From: an uncultured bacterium | Lineage (GTDB): Bacteria; Patescibacteriota; CALEFQ01 | Assembly (NCBI GenBank): GCA_937877125.1 | Contig: CALEFQ010000086.1 | Coordinates: forward strand, 1 to 21,356 | Direction: 5' to 3' | DNA length: 21,356 nucleotides | Shown here: positions 13,579 to 19,796 of the stretch, in pieces | How the letters are laid out: each line of letters starts with the position of its first letter | Position numbering within the stretch: position 1 is the stretch's first letter | Translations under genes and position numbers: made by a program | The notes under the pieces: model-generated | Database searches by the model: none | Told to the model about the DNA's origin: nothing | Seen by the model: the letters and a program-made list of their open reading frames with translations, nothing else

Positions 13579-15882
13579 CTATTTTTTGATGAAGAAGCCG
13601 CGACGGGGCGGACGGCCGCCGTCCGAACGGCGATTTCGGTCGCCGCCGCCGAAACGAGGCGGCCGCGAACCAAATGAAGGACGGCTGCCAAAACCGGTGC
13701 CGCTGCCGGGCTTCGGTTTGGGCGCCGGACGGCCTAATTTCTCATCGGCCTGTTTCTTTGAGAGATTGGTCCGGCCCTGATCGTCTATTTCCGTCACAAT
13801 AACATCGATTTCATCGCCTTCTTTGACAATGTCTTCGACTCGTCCCACCCGATAGGGCGCCAGCTCGGAAATATGGACCAAGCCTTCATGCCCCGGGAAA
13901 ATTTCCACGAATGCGCCGAAATTCATTAACCGGGTCACTTTTCCGTGATAAATCTTGCCAACTTCCGCTTCGCGCGTGATATCTTCGACCCGGGCCACCG
14001 CTTTTTTCATGCCTTCGGGATCAACTGAAGAAATCATCACCAGCCCAGCGTCGTCAATATCAATCTTCACTCCGGTTTCTTCGATAATCTTATTGATCAC
14101 CTTTCCGCCCGGACCGATCACTTCCCGAATTTTTTCAGGATTAATCTTGATAGTTCGAATGCGGGGCGCGTATTTCGACAACTCCGGCCGCGGCTGCGGG
14201 ATCACCGCCTTGATTTTGTCCAGGATTTCCAGACGACCGGCGCGCGCCTGGCTGATGGCTTGCTCAAAGATTTCATGGGTAATGCCCTTGACCTTGATAT
14301 CCATCTGCATGCAGGTCACGCCCTTGTCGGTGCCGGTAACCTTGAAATCCATATCACCCAGATGATCTTCTTCGCCTTGAATATCTGTCAGGACTTTGAA
14401 TTTGCCCTGGCCATCAGTGACCAAACCCATAGCCACCCCAGCCACCGGCGCCGTAATCGGAACGCCAGCATCCATCAGCGCTAGAGTACTGGCGCAAGTG
14501 GACGCCATTGACGTCGACCCGTTAGCTTCCAAGACTTCCGAAACCAACCTGATGGTGTAAGGGAATTTTTCCTGCGGCGGTAAAACCGGAATCAGCGCCC
14601 GTTCAGCCATGGCTCCATGACCTAATTCGCGGCGCGACGGCCAGCGGGAAGGTCCGGTTTCGCCGGTCGCGAAAGCGGGCATATTATAGTGATGGATATA
14701 GCGCTTTTTGTATTCGTCTTCCATCCCGTCGATAATTTGTTCGTCGCCCGGAGAGCCTAAGGTGGCCACCGTCAAAACCTGGGTTTCGCCGCGGGTAAAT
14801 AAGCCGGTGCCGTGAGTGCGGGGAGACACCCCCACCGCAATACTGATAGGACGGATCTCGCTTAATTTTCGGCCGCCGATCCGGCGTTCTTTTTCCAGGA
14901 TATCAGCCCGCACGCGATCAGAAACCACGTCATGGAAAGCCCCTTTGATATCGGTCACCAGCTTCTGGTATTCGGCGGTCTTTTCTTCAAATGACTTCAG
15001 CTTGTTGGCGCCGAAATCGTCGTTGAAATCCTGGGTAAGCTGGGTCACCACTTCTTCTTCCAGCGCGTCGGTTCGAGCCATCCGATCTAGCTTGATATTA
15101 ATATCAAGAATTTCATCCAGCTTATTGCCGACGGCGGCGACAACCTTGTCTTTCAGTGAGTCGCTGCCCGGCTCGGGCAAAACTAATTCCATCTTCGTCT
15201 TGCCGACAGCCTTGATAATTTCGTTCTGCAGAGACACGATCTGCTTGATCGCCTGATGGCCAAACGCCATCGCTTTTAGAACTTCCGCCTCGGGAACTTC
15301 TTTTGCCCCGGCCTCCACCATGACAATATTTTCTTGCGTCCCGGCCACAACCAGATCCAACGAGCTTTTATCGCGTTGTTCGACGGTCGGGTTGATAATC
15401 ATCTGACCGTCTACCAGGCCAACTCGCACGGCGCCTAGCGGCGCTTCGAACGGAATATCTGAAATCAAAATCGACGTCGCCGCCGCAATCAGGGCCGGCA
15501 CGTCGGGATCATTTTGTCCGTCATAGGACATAGTGGTGATAACCACCTGGATGTCATTGCGAATCCGCTGATCAAAAAGCGGCCGCAGCGGACGATCAAT
15601 CAACCGAGCGGTTAATTGAGCCTCATCGGACGGCCGTCCTTCACGCTTAACAAAACGCGACCCCTTAATTTTCCCCGAGGCGTACATTTTTTCGTCGTAC
15701 TCAACCATCAGCGGGAAAAAATCTTTTCCGACGCGGGGGTGCTTGCTGTAAACTACGGTGGCCAGAACCATCGTGTCGCCGTAACGAACCGTCACGGCCC
15801 CGTTGGACTGCTTGGCCAGTAAGCCGGTCTCAATCGTCAATTGGCGACCCGCTAACTCCATTTCGAATTTTTTTGCTTCCAT
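13579..15882 (-). CDS. pnp: Polyribonucleotide nucleotidyltransferase (PNPase)
   Basis: This 767-residue protein has the full PNPase architecture. First RNase PH domain (about 1-140; [21 protein letters not shown]), a helical linker, second RNase PH core (about 310-550; [29 protein letters not shown], the acidic [11 protein letters not shown] active-site region), KH domain with the GPGG loop near 588, and an S1 domain at about 641-710 ([18 protein letters not shown]). It degrades RNA 3'-to-5' by phosphorolysis as a trimer. A Gly/Arg/Pro-rich tail (about 725-767) is a likely extra RNA-binding or partner-binding segment. The 172-base spacer upstream of the ATG contains palindromic pieces, including ATCCT-(10)-AGGAT at 15920-15939 and TGTCTGCAGACA near 16015. 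pnp leaders are autoregulated in enterobacteria; whether this one is cannot be told. Confidence 0.97.
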   Translation of the reverse strand: MEAKKFEMELAGRQLTIETGLLAKQSNGAVTVRYGDTMVLATVVYSKHPRVGKDFFPLMVEYDEKMYASGKIKGSRFVKREGRPSDEAQLTARLIDRPLRPLFDQRIRNDIQVVITTMSYDGQNDPDVPALIAAATSILISDIPFEAPLGAVRVGLVDGQMIINPTVEQRDKSSLDLVVAGTQENIVMVEAGAKEVPEAEVLKAMAFGHQAIKQIVSLQNEIIKAVGKTKMELVLPEPGSDSLKDKVVAAVGNKLDEILDINIKLDRMARTDALEEEVVTQLTQDFNDDFGANKLKSFEEKTAEYQKLVTDIKGAFHDVVSDRVRADILEKERRIGGRKLSEIRPISIAVGVSPRTHGTGLFTRGETQVLTVATLGSPGDEQIIDGMEDEYKKRYIHHYNMPAFATGETGPSRWPSRRELGHGAMAERALIPVLPPQEKFPYTIRLVSEVLEANGSTSMASTCASTLALMDAGVPITAPVAGVAMGLVTDGQGKFKVLTDIQGEEDHLGDMDFKVTGTDKGVTCMQMDIKVKGITHEIFEQAISQARAGRLEILDKIKAVIPQPRPELSKYAPRIRTIKINPEKIREVIGPGGKVINKIIEETGVKIDIDDAGLVMISSVDPEGMKKAVARVEDITREAEVGKIYHGKVTRLMNFGAFVEIFPGHEGLVHISELAPYRVGRVEDIVKEGDEIDVIVTEIDDQGRTNLSKKQADEKLGRPAPKPKPGSGTGFGSRPSFGSRPPRFGGGDRNRRSDGGRPPRRGFFIKK

Positions 15883-16054
15883 GTTGCTTTCTCGACTTCT
15901 TGCCTACAGGCTAAAGACTATCCTTGACAAGCTCAGGATTGGACAGATGAGACAAAGATTTATCGCACCTGCCAATAATTACTCCTGTGCCAGCTTAGGG
16001 TGACAGTCTTGGTGTCTGCAGACAAGAAAATTAATTATTTAAGCGACTAATAAA

Positions 16055-16597
16055 TTAGCTTCGCGGCGGACGGACATAACGGCGCCTGGGAGTTGCCTTG
16101 CCTGGATAGATCAGGAATTTATCCTTATATTTACCCATATCAATATAGTCATCAGCCGTCTCAATCAGTTTACGGGAAGTCCCCTCGCCAAAAGACATCG
16201 TTTCCACCAAATTCCCGTGATTCTGAAGATAAGTCAAGGCCGGAATATAATCGCCGTCGCCGCTGACTAGGACCAAAACGTCTAGATTGCTGGACATTTT
16301 GATCATATCCATGACAATCCCGACATCCCAATCGGCCTTTTTGCGGCCGCCGGCAAAAACTTGGAGCTCCTTTTCTTTGACTTCAAAACCAATTTTATCC
16401 AGGGCCTGAAAAAAGTTCTCTTCATCGGGGTTTTCGGCACGAACCACATAAGCAATCGCACGAATCAATTTCCGCCCGGCCACCGCCGCTTTCAAGAGAT
16501 TTTCGAAATTTACCCGGGCACTGTAATGGCGCGCCGAATAATACAAGTTAGAGACATCAACAAATACTCCCACGCGCTGCTCTTTGTTCTTGATCAT
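16055..16597 (-). CDS. NYN-domain (LabA/DUF88-type) putative ribonuclease
   Basis: This 180-residue protein has a PIN-like NYN fold. VFVDVSNLYY (11-20) supplies the first acidic residue (Asp14) and the conserved Asn17, KADWDVGIVMD (87-97) the middle acidic residues, and LVSGDGDYIPAL (110-121) the last pair (Asp114, Asp116). Together these form the metal-binding site of this nuclease family. A basic tail (PRRRYVRPPRS) could hold RNA. Members are thought to be RNases, though many are uncharacterised. Its place between rpsO and pnp on the same strand makes RNA processing or decay the most reasonable guess. The start at 16597 is 65 bases after the rpsO stop, and the spacer contains the repeated word AATATCTTA. 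Confidence 0.88.
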   Translation of the reverse strand: MIKNKEQRVGVFVDVSNLYYSARHYSARVNFENLLKAAVAGRKLIRAIAYVVRAENPDEENFFQALDKIGFEVKEKELQVFAGGRKKADWDVGIVMDMIKMSSNLDVLVLVSGDGDYIPALTYLQNHGNLVETMSFGEGTSRKLIETADDYIDMGKYKDKFLIYPGKATPRRRYVRPPRS

Positions 16598-16636
16598 TTA
16601 TTTTTATTTGAGCTTAAGATTACTTTTTCTTCTTTT

Positions 16637-16670
16637 TTAATATCTTAATACTCTTAATATCTTATTTTCT
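16637..16670. repeat. Direct word repeat (TTAATATC-type) at the rpsO stop codon
   Basis: The plus strand reads TTAATATC-TTAATACTC-TTAATATC-TTATTTTC. The run overlaps the rpsO stop (16662-16664). It shares the 14-mers CTCTTAATATCTTA and TTAATATCTTAATA with the hairpin upstream of the xer gene at 17128-17210, so rpsO is bracketed by the same word. Confidence 0.6.
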
Positions 16671-16928
16671 TAGCTTCAAGGTTTTCGTCAGTTTTTCATA
16701 CCGCTTTTCGTCTTCTTTCTTGAGATAAGCCAAAAGCCGGCGGCGGTTATTAACCTTTTTCAGCAAACCGCGGCGAGAATGATGATCTTTTTTATGGGTA
16801 TTGAGATGTTCTTGTAGTTCCTCAATTTCCTCGCTCAAAATAGCGATTTGGACTTCCGGCGACCCCGTATCCTTTTCGTGAACTTTATACTTCTTAATAA
16901 TTTTCCCTTTAGTTTCAGGCTTTAACAT
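16662..16928 (-). CDS. rpsO: 30S ribosomal protein S15
   Basis: This 88-residue protein is the exact family length. [25 protein letters not shown] opens the protein (about 7-31), and the rRNA-binding segment [28 protein letters not shown] (about 42-69) contains the conserved His and Arg residues that contact 16S rRNA helix 22. S15 is a primary binder in assembly of the 30S platform. An AGGA sequence 7-8 bases before the ATG can act as ribosome binding site. The promoter is at 17044-17072, giving a leader of about 108 nt with a 16-bp hairpin (16950-16995). S15 represses its own mRNA through leader structures in several bacterial phyla, so this hairpin is a natural candidate operator. rpsO followed by pnp is the classic bacterial order, here with a NYN gene between. 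Confidence 0.97.
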   Translation of the reverse strand: MLKPETKGKIIKKYKVHEKDTGSPEVQIAILSEEIEELQEHLNTHKKDHHSRRGLLKKVNNRRRLLAYLKKEDEKRYEKLTKTLKLRK

Positions 16929-16949
16929 GGTTTTTCCTACCGCGGATCC

Positions 16950-16995
16950 GTACCCACACTCAAGCCCCTCTCTTTTGGAGCTTAAGTTTGGGTAC
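16950..16995 (-). promoter_or_regulatory. rpsO leader hairpin (candidate S15 autoregulatory site)
   Basis: GTACCCACACTCAAGC (16950-16965) pairs with GCTTAAGTTTGGGTAC (16980-16995): 16 positions with 2 mismatches and a 14-nt loop. It ends 21 bases before the rpsO ATG on the minus strand. The arm CCCACACTCAAGC, the 16-bp length and the 14-nt loop recur in the orphan RNA at 8875-8920. Confidence 0.6.
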
Positions 16996-17043
16996 GCGAT
17001 CAGCAGTTTTTAGTAATAAATCAATGATTGAACTGATAACTTG

Positions 17044-17072
17044 ATTCTAGCAATTTGTCCTGATTTTGGCAA
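17044..17072 (-). promoter_or_regulatory. rpsO promoter
   Basis: On the minus strand TTGCCA (17072-17067), a 17-base spacer and TAGAAT (17049-17044). It is divergent from, and adjacent to, the xer promoter. Confidence 0.65.
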
Positions 17073-17075
17073 GCC

Positions 17076-17104
17076 TTGCGGCTATACTCAATGTGTCGTA
17101 CAAT
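17076..17104 (+). promoter_or_regulatory. xer promoter
   Basis: TTGCGG (17076-17081), a 17-base spacer and TACAAT (17099-17104). The predicted start near 17111 leaves a leader of about 113 nt that contains the long hairpin at 17128-17210. Confidence 0.5.
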
Positions 17105-17127
17105 ATTAATAAGTTATTAAGAGAATC

Positions 17128-17210
17128 AAGATATTAAGAACGTTAAGAGTTTGGTGCTATAGACTCAAGCCGTAATAAAATTTATAAACTCTTAATTCTC
17201 TTAATATCTT
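17128..17210 (+). repeat. Long hairpin in the xer leader, 13 bases before the start codon
   Basis: AAGATATTAAGA (17128-17139) pairs perfectly with TCTTAATATCTT (17199-17210), and TTAAGAGTTT (17143-17152) pairs perfectly with AAACTCTTAA (17186-17195). They are separated by a 3x3 internal loop and closed by a 33-nt loop. That is 22 A/T-rich base pairs in the mRNA, ending just upstream of the ATG at 17224, where no Shine-Dalgarno sequence is visible. Confidence 0.7.
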
Positions 17211-17223
17211 AATATCTTTTCCC

Positions 17224-18195
17224 ATGGATTTAACTGATTTATTAACGGATTTCTTAGAATACTGCGAAATCGAGCGCAATCGATCCCAAAAGACCGTGCA
17301 GAATTACGACCATTACTTGCGCCGTTTTTTGGCCTGGATGAAAGTAAAAGAGCCAAAAGAGATAACCCTGCCTCTGGTTAAGAAATACCGGCTGTTACTA
17401 AATCGCCATATTGATCCTACTACTAAAAAACCTCTCAAAAAAATCACCCAGGCTTACCACATCATCGCCCTGCGCTCATTCCTGAAATACCTGTCCAAAC
17501 AGGATATCGAGACTCTGGCTCCGGAAAAAATAGAATTACCCAAGACCGACAGCCGCTCGATCAATTTTCTGGATGATGAAGAGCTGGAACGCCTACTGGC
17601 CGCTCCTTTCCAGCACCCTAAGTACAAGACAAGAAATAAGCCCGAGATTGATATCGCGACACTGCGCGACAAAGCCATCCTGGAACTGCTTTTTTCGGCC
17701 GGATTGCGCGTCAGCGAGCTAGCCAATCTTGATCGACGTAGCCTCAATCTAAATAAAGACGAATTCACCGTAACCGGCAAAGGAGACAAAACCCGGGTTG
17801 TTTTCCTCTCCCCCGCCGCCAAGGAAGCAATAAAAAAATACCTGGAACGACGCCATGATACTTTCGACGCTCTCTTTATTTCGCACGACAAAAAATCGAT
17901 CGGCCGGACCAAGCAAGACGTCGTCGAAAACCAGCCCCGCCTGACTCCCCGCAGTATCCAGCGGATAATCAAGATGTATTCACAAATCGCCGGCATCAAC
18001 AAGGACATCACCACGCATTCCTTGCGCCACACCTTTGCCACGGATTTATTGCTCAACGGAGCCGATATTCGCTCCGTCCAAGCAATGCTGGGACACGCTT
18101 CCATTACCACGACCCAGATATATACTCATATTACCAACAAGCAATTGAAGGAAACTTATCAAAAGTTTCACAGCCGCAAACGCAAAAATCAGTAA
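17224..18195 (+). CDS. Xer-family tyrosine site-specific recombinase
   Basis: This 323-residue protein has the full XerC/XerD layout. The N-terminal SAM-like core-binding domain (about 3-95; FLEYCEIERNRSQKTVQNY) is followed by the catalytic domain with Arg162 (GLRVSEL), the beta-hairpin Lys (GKGDKTRVV, 185-193), His265-x2-Arg268 (HSLRHTFAT), His291 (LGHASITTTQ) and nucleophile Tyr300 (QIYTHI). It cuts one strand at a time through a 3'-phosphotyrosine and would resolve chromosome dimers at a dif site. No second Xer or other phage gene adjoins it, so a housekeeping single-Xer role is more likely than an integrase role. It is divergent from rpsO. No dif-like site could be recognised by eye. Confidence 0.94.
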   Translation: MDLTDLLTDFLEYCEIERNRSQKTVQNYDHYLRRFLAWMKVKEPKEITLPLVKKYRLLLNRHIDPTTKKPLKKITQAYHIIALRSFLKYLSKQDIETLAPEKIELPKTDSRSINFLDDEELERLLAAPFQHPKYKTRNKPEIDIATLRDKAILELLFSAGLRVSELANLDRRSLNLNKDEFTVTGKGDKTRVVFLSPAAKEAIKKYLERRHDTFDALFISHDKKSIGRTKQDVVENQPRLTPRSIQRIIKMYSQIAGINKDITTHSLRHTFATDLLLNGADIRSVQAMLGHASITTTQIYTHITNKQLKETYQKFHSRKRKNQ

Positions 18196-18268
18196 CACCT
18201 TAATCATTCGCCGACGAGACAAATCACTATTTCTGATTTCACGAAGACAAAACCTCCCCGGGAAAAAC

Positions 18269-18297
18269 TTGACCGTCTTGTTATCATAAGATATAGT
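18269..18297 (+). promoter_or_regulatory. Promoter of the zinc-ribbon protein gene
   Basis: TTGACC (18269-18274), a 17-base spacer and TATAGT (18292-18297). A strong Shine-Dalgarno AAAGGAGG (18312-18319) follows, ahead of the ATG at 18325. Confidence 0.7.
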
Positions 18298-18324
18298 GGG
18301 AAGCTTTCACGAAAGGAGGGTATA

Positions 18325-18888
18325 ATGTTTAAAAGAATATTTGAGAAATGGGCCAGACGGTTCCGCCCCAAACCCTCGCCCCAAAATCCGAAAGGCCGAC
18401 AAGAACTGTTGGAAGCCTTTTTGAAGGAATTTGGGCCAACAATCATCCCTGGGTCAAAAAAAACACTGAACCAGGCGGCGATCACCTGGGAGCAAAACCG
18501 CGCCGGAAAATGGCACCTGGTCGTCCCCTTTGTCTTGCCGCAACTGCGGCAGAAACTCCCTTTTTTGCATCTTCGCCGCCAGTACCGCCCCGGGAACGAA
18601 CCGCCCTTAACGCCCCTGCCAAATCCACTTCGCCAGAAGACTCCGAAGTGCCCCCCGACCCCGCCCCGGATCCGCACTCCCCAACCCGATCCAGCCCCGG
18701 GAAAAATGATCCAGCAGGCGCCAATAAAGCCCCCCGACGAATCGCTGAAAAGGACCGTCGTGCGCTGGAATCGAATCAATGCTGCCGACAATGTGGCCTG
18801 TCCCTTTTGCGGCACCGTCAACGAACGAGTTCATGGCCCCGGCACGAAAAAGTGTTTTTCCTGCGGCAAGTATTTCGGCGCCGTCTAA
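18325..18888 (+). CDS. Hypothetical protein with proline-rich linker and C-terminal zinc ribbon
   Basis: This 187-residue protein has three parts. A basic N-terminal region (about 1-85; FKRIFEKWARRFRPK, QELLEAFLKEFGPTIIPG, WHLVVPFVLP) leads to a Pro/Arg-rich middle (about 86-140) and a short zinc ribbon with Cys159/Cys162 (CPFCG) and Cys177/Cys180 (CFSCG). It has one of the best ribosome binding sites in the window and its own promoter and terminator, so it is probably well expressed. I do not recognise the family. A second plus-strand frame (18348-18899) is open across the same region, and in the middle its residues look like an ordinary Ala/Pro/Ser linker. Two compensating sequence errors there cannot be excluded. 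A nucleic-acid-binding role is only suggested by the ribbon and the charge. Confidence 0.72.
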   Translation: MFKRIFEKWARRFRPKPSPQNPKGRQELLEAFLKEFGPTIIPGSKKTLNQAAITWEQNRAGKWHLVVPFVLPQLRQKLPFLHLRRQYRPGNEPPLTPLPNPLRQKTPKCPPTPPRIRTPQPDPAPGKMIQQAPIKPPDESLKRTVVRWNRINAADNVACPFCGTVNERVHGPGTKKCFSCGKYFGAV

Positions 18889-18925
18889 AATCCCGATAAA
18901 AACTCAATTTTTATCGGGATTTCCC
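18886..18925 (+). terminator. Intrinsic terminator after the zinc-ribbon gene
   Basis: A perfect 15-bp stem, AAATCCCGATAAAAA (18888-18902) with TTTTTATCGGGATTT (18908-18922), around a 5-nt loop. It begins at the stop codon. Confidence 0.85.
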
Positions 18926-18959
18926 TTTGATTAAGAAAAAATTGCGCCGCCTTGGGATT

Positions 18960-18988
18960 TTGACTTTTGACTTAAAAGATGGTAACCT
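18960..18988 (+). promoter_or_regulatory. Possible promoter of tRNA-Arg
   Basis: TTGACT (18960-18965), a 17-base spacer and TAACCT (18983-18988), about 90 bases before the tRNA. The -10 is poor. Confidence 0.35.
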
Positions 18989-19080
18989 ACACCTAGTTTT
19001 CGCGGTGTTTTGAAGAGCAAGCCCTGTAGTAAAACACAGGCCTTCCCGACGAAGCTCCGAGAAAAACAAGAAAGCCCAGA

Positions 19081-19157
19081 GCACCCGTAGCTCATTTGGA
19101 TAGAGCGTCGGTCTTCGGAACCGAAGGTAGCAGGTTCGAATCCTGCCGGGTGTACCA
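19081..19157 (+). tRNA. tRNA-Arg (anticodon TCG)
   Basis: A complete 77-nt cloverleaf. The acceptor stem GCACCCG/CGGGTGT has G1-U72 at the end, the D-arm is GCTC..GAGC, and the anticodon arm TCGGT-CTTCGGA-ACCGA carries TCG at positions 34-36. The T-arm is GCAGG-TTCGAAT-CCTGC, the discriminator is A, and CCA is encoded. It decodes CGA and, by wobble, other CGN codons. Confidence 0.96.
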
Positions 19158-19165
19158 TCCCACAC

Positions 19166-19182
19166 GCCCCGCTAAGCGGGGC
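19166..19182. repeat. GC-rich palindrome GCCCCGC-TAA-GCGGGGC
   Basis: This perfect 7-bp palindrome lies 8 bases after the encoded CCA of tRNA-Arg. Its core CCCCGC...GCGGGG is also found inside the tRNA remnant at 19344-19361. It may act as a terminator or processing hairpin; no T-run follows. Confidence 0.6.
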
Positions 19183-19183
19183 G

Positions 19184-19307
19184 GTGGAAATCCAAAGTTA
19201 AAAATTTAAAAGACAAAAGAATTTCAAAATAAAACCAAAAACACGTTTTATATTCTGGTTTTTGAATTTCTTTTAAGCTTTTGATTTTGGATTTTAAATT
19301 TTCCACG
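19184..19307. repeat. A/T-rich mosaic inverted repeat (AATTTAAAA / TCCAAA words)
   Basis: The left half opens GTGGAAATCCAAAG and the right half closes ATTTTAAATTTTCCAC. Between them the words ATCCAAA, AATTTAAAA, TTAAAAG, TTCAAAA and AAACCA occur on one strand in the left half and on the other in the right half, in slightly shuffled order. There is no coding frame. It ends 11 bases before the tRNA remnant. Confidence 0.55.
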
Positions 19308-19317
19308 TAGTGGTCAT

Positions 19318-19374
19318 GGGCGCATAGCTCAGCTGGTAGAGCAGCCCCGCCGTTGGCGGGGAAGGTCACAGGTT
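19318..19374 (+). pseudogene. Truncated tRNA copy with replaced anticodon arm
   Basis: The first 27 nt (19318-19344) are identical to the tRNA-Lys at 19627. The anticodon arm is replaced by the perfect palindrome CCCCGCC-GTT-GGCGGGG (2 nt longer than normal, with no T at position 33). The next 13 nt, AAGGTCACAGGTT, match the tRNA-Lys variable region and T-arm except at one position. Homology stops inside the T-loop, where ATAAAATAAGGAGG begins the leader of a GIY-YIG gene. There is no 3' half, so it cannot be a functional tRNA. Confidence 0.85.
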
Positions 19375-19393
19375 ATAAAATAAGGAGGACATC

Positions 19394-19636
19394 ATGTATC
19401 TAGTGTATATTTTAAGAAGTCAGAAAACTGATAAACGTTATATCGGTTATACTAACAATATCAATCGTCGCTTGTTAGAGCATAATAGTGCCACCAAAGG
19501 CTTTTCACTTCGGCACAAACCTTTCTTCCTCATTTTCCAAAAAGCATTTGAGTGTAAACACGACGCTATCGCTTTCGAAAGATATCTAAAACGACTAAAA
19601 GGCGGTGAACAATTTAAGAAAATTACGGGCGCATAG
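19394..19636 (+). CDS. Small GIY-YIG nuclease-domain protein
   Basis: This 80-residue protein is almost entirely a GIY-YIG domain: YLVYILRS (2-9), KRYIGYTNNINRRLLEHNS (14-32, with the catalytic Arg near 25) and the metal-ligand Glu62 in AFERYLKRLKGG. This is the short UPF0213/UvrC-N-like form, whose members are presumed to be single-strand or structure-specific DNA nucleases. A strong Shine-Dalgarno (AAGGAGG, 19382-19388) precedes the ATG at 19394. Its leader starts inside the T-loop of a broken tRNA copy (19318-19374). The last three codons (GGC GCA TAG at 19628-19636) are the 5' end of the intact tRNA-Lys, so the stop codon is supplied by the tRNA. This architecture suggests a mobile or homing-type cassette targeting tRNA genes. 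Nothing in the sequence shows current activity. Confidence 0.92.
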   Translation: MYLVYILRSQKTDKRYIGYTNNINRRLLEHNSATKGFSLRHKPFFLIFQKAFECKHDAIAFERYLKRLKGGEQFKKITGA

Positions 19637-19702
19637 CTCAGCTGGTAGAGCAGATCCCTCTTAAGGATAAGGTCGCAGGTTCGATTCCTGCTGCGCCCAC
19701 CA
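19627..19702 (+). tRNA. tRNA-Lys (anticodon CTT)
   Basis: A complete 76-nt cloverleaf. The acceptor stem GGGCGCA/TGCGCCC is perfect, the D-arm is GCTC..GAGC, and the anticodon arm GATCC-CTCTTAA-GGATA has a G-A mismatch at 27-43 and CTT at 34-36. The T-arm is GCAGG-TTCGATT-CCTGC, the discriminator is A, and CCA is encoded. It decodes AAG. Its first 10 bases contain the end of the GIY-YIG reading frame, and its 5' part is duplicated 309 bases upstream. Confidence 0.95.
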
Positions 19703-19778
19703 CCCCCCTGCGGGACCACGGATGGCCTTGGGTTATATTTCCAGACAACTAGCTAATGGTAATATAGACACATTACGT

Positions 19779-19784
19779 TATAAT
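19779..19784 (+). promoter_or_regulatory. Likely -10 element of the unknown two-gene unit
   Basis: A perfect TATAAT 13 bases before the ATG at 19797. The -35 region (TGGTAA at 17 bases) is poor. The mRNA would be nearly leaderless. Confidence 0.4.
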
Positions 19785-19796
19785 TAATCGAACTAT

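Noticed and set aside
15924..15950. TTGACA upstream of pnp as a plus-strand promoter
   Set aside because: No -10 element at 15-19 bases, and there is no plus-strand gene to serve. The sequence is part of a palindromic repeat.
18911..19165. Minus-strand open frames with GTPGRIRTCYL / HPAGFEPATFG starts, and the similar one at 19447-19719 (NRTCDLILKRD)
   Set aside because: These are antisense readings of the tRNA 3' ends, a well-known source of spurious protein predictions.
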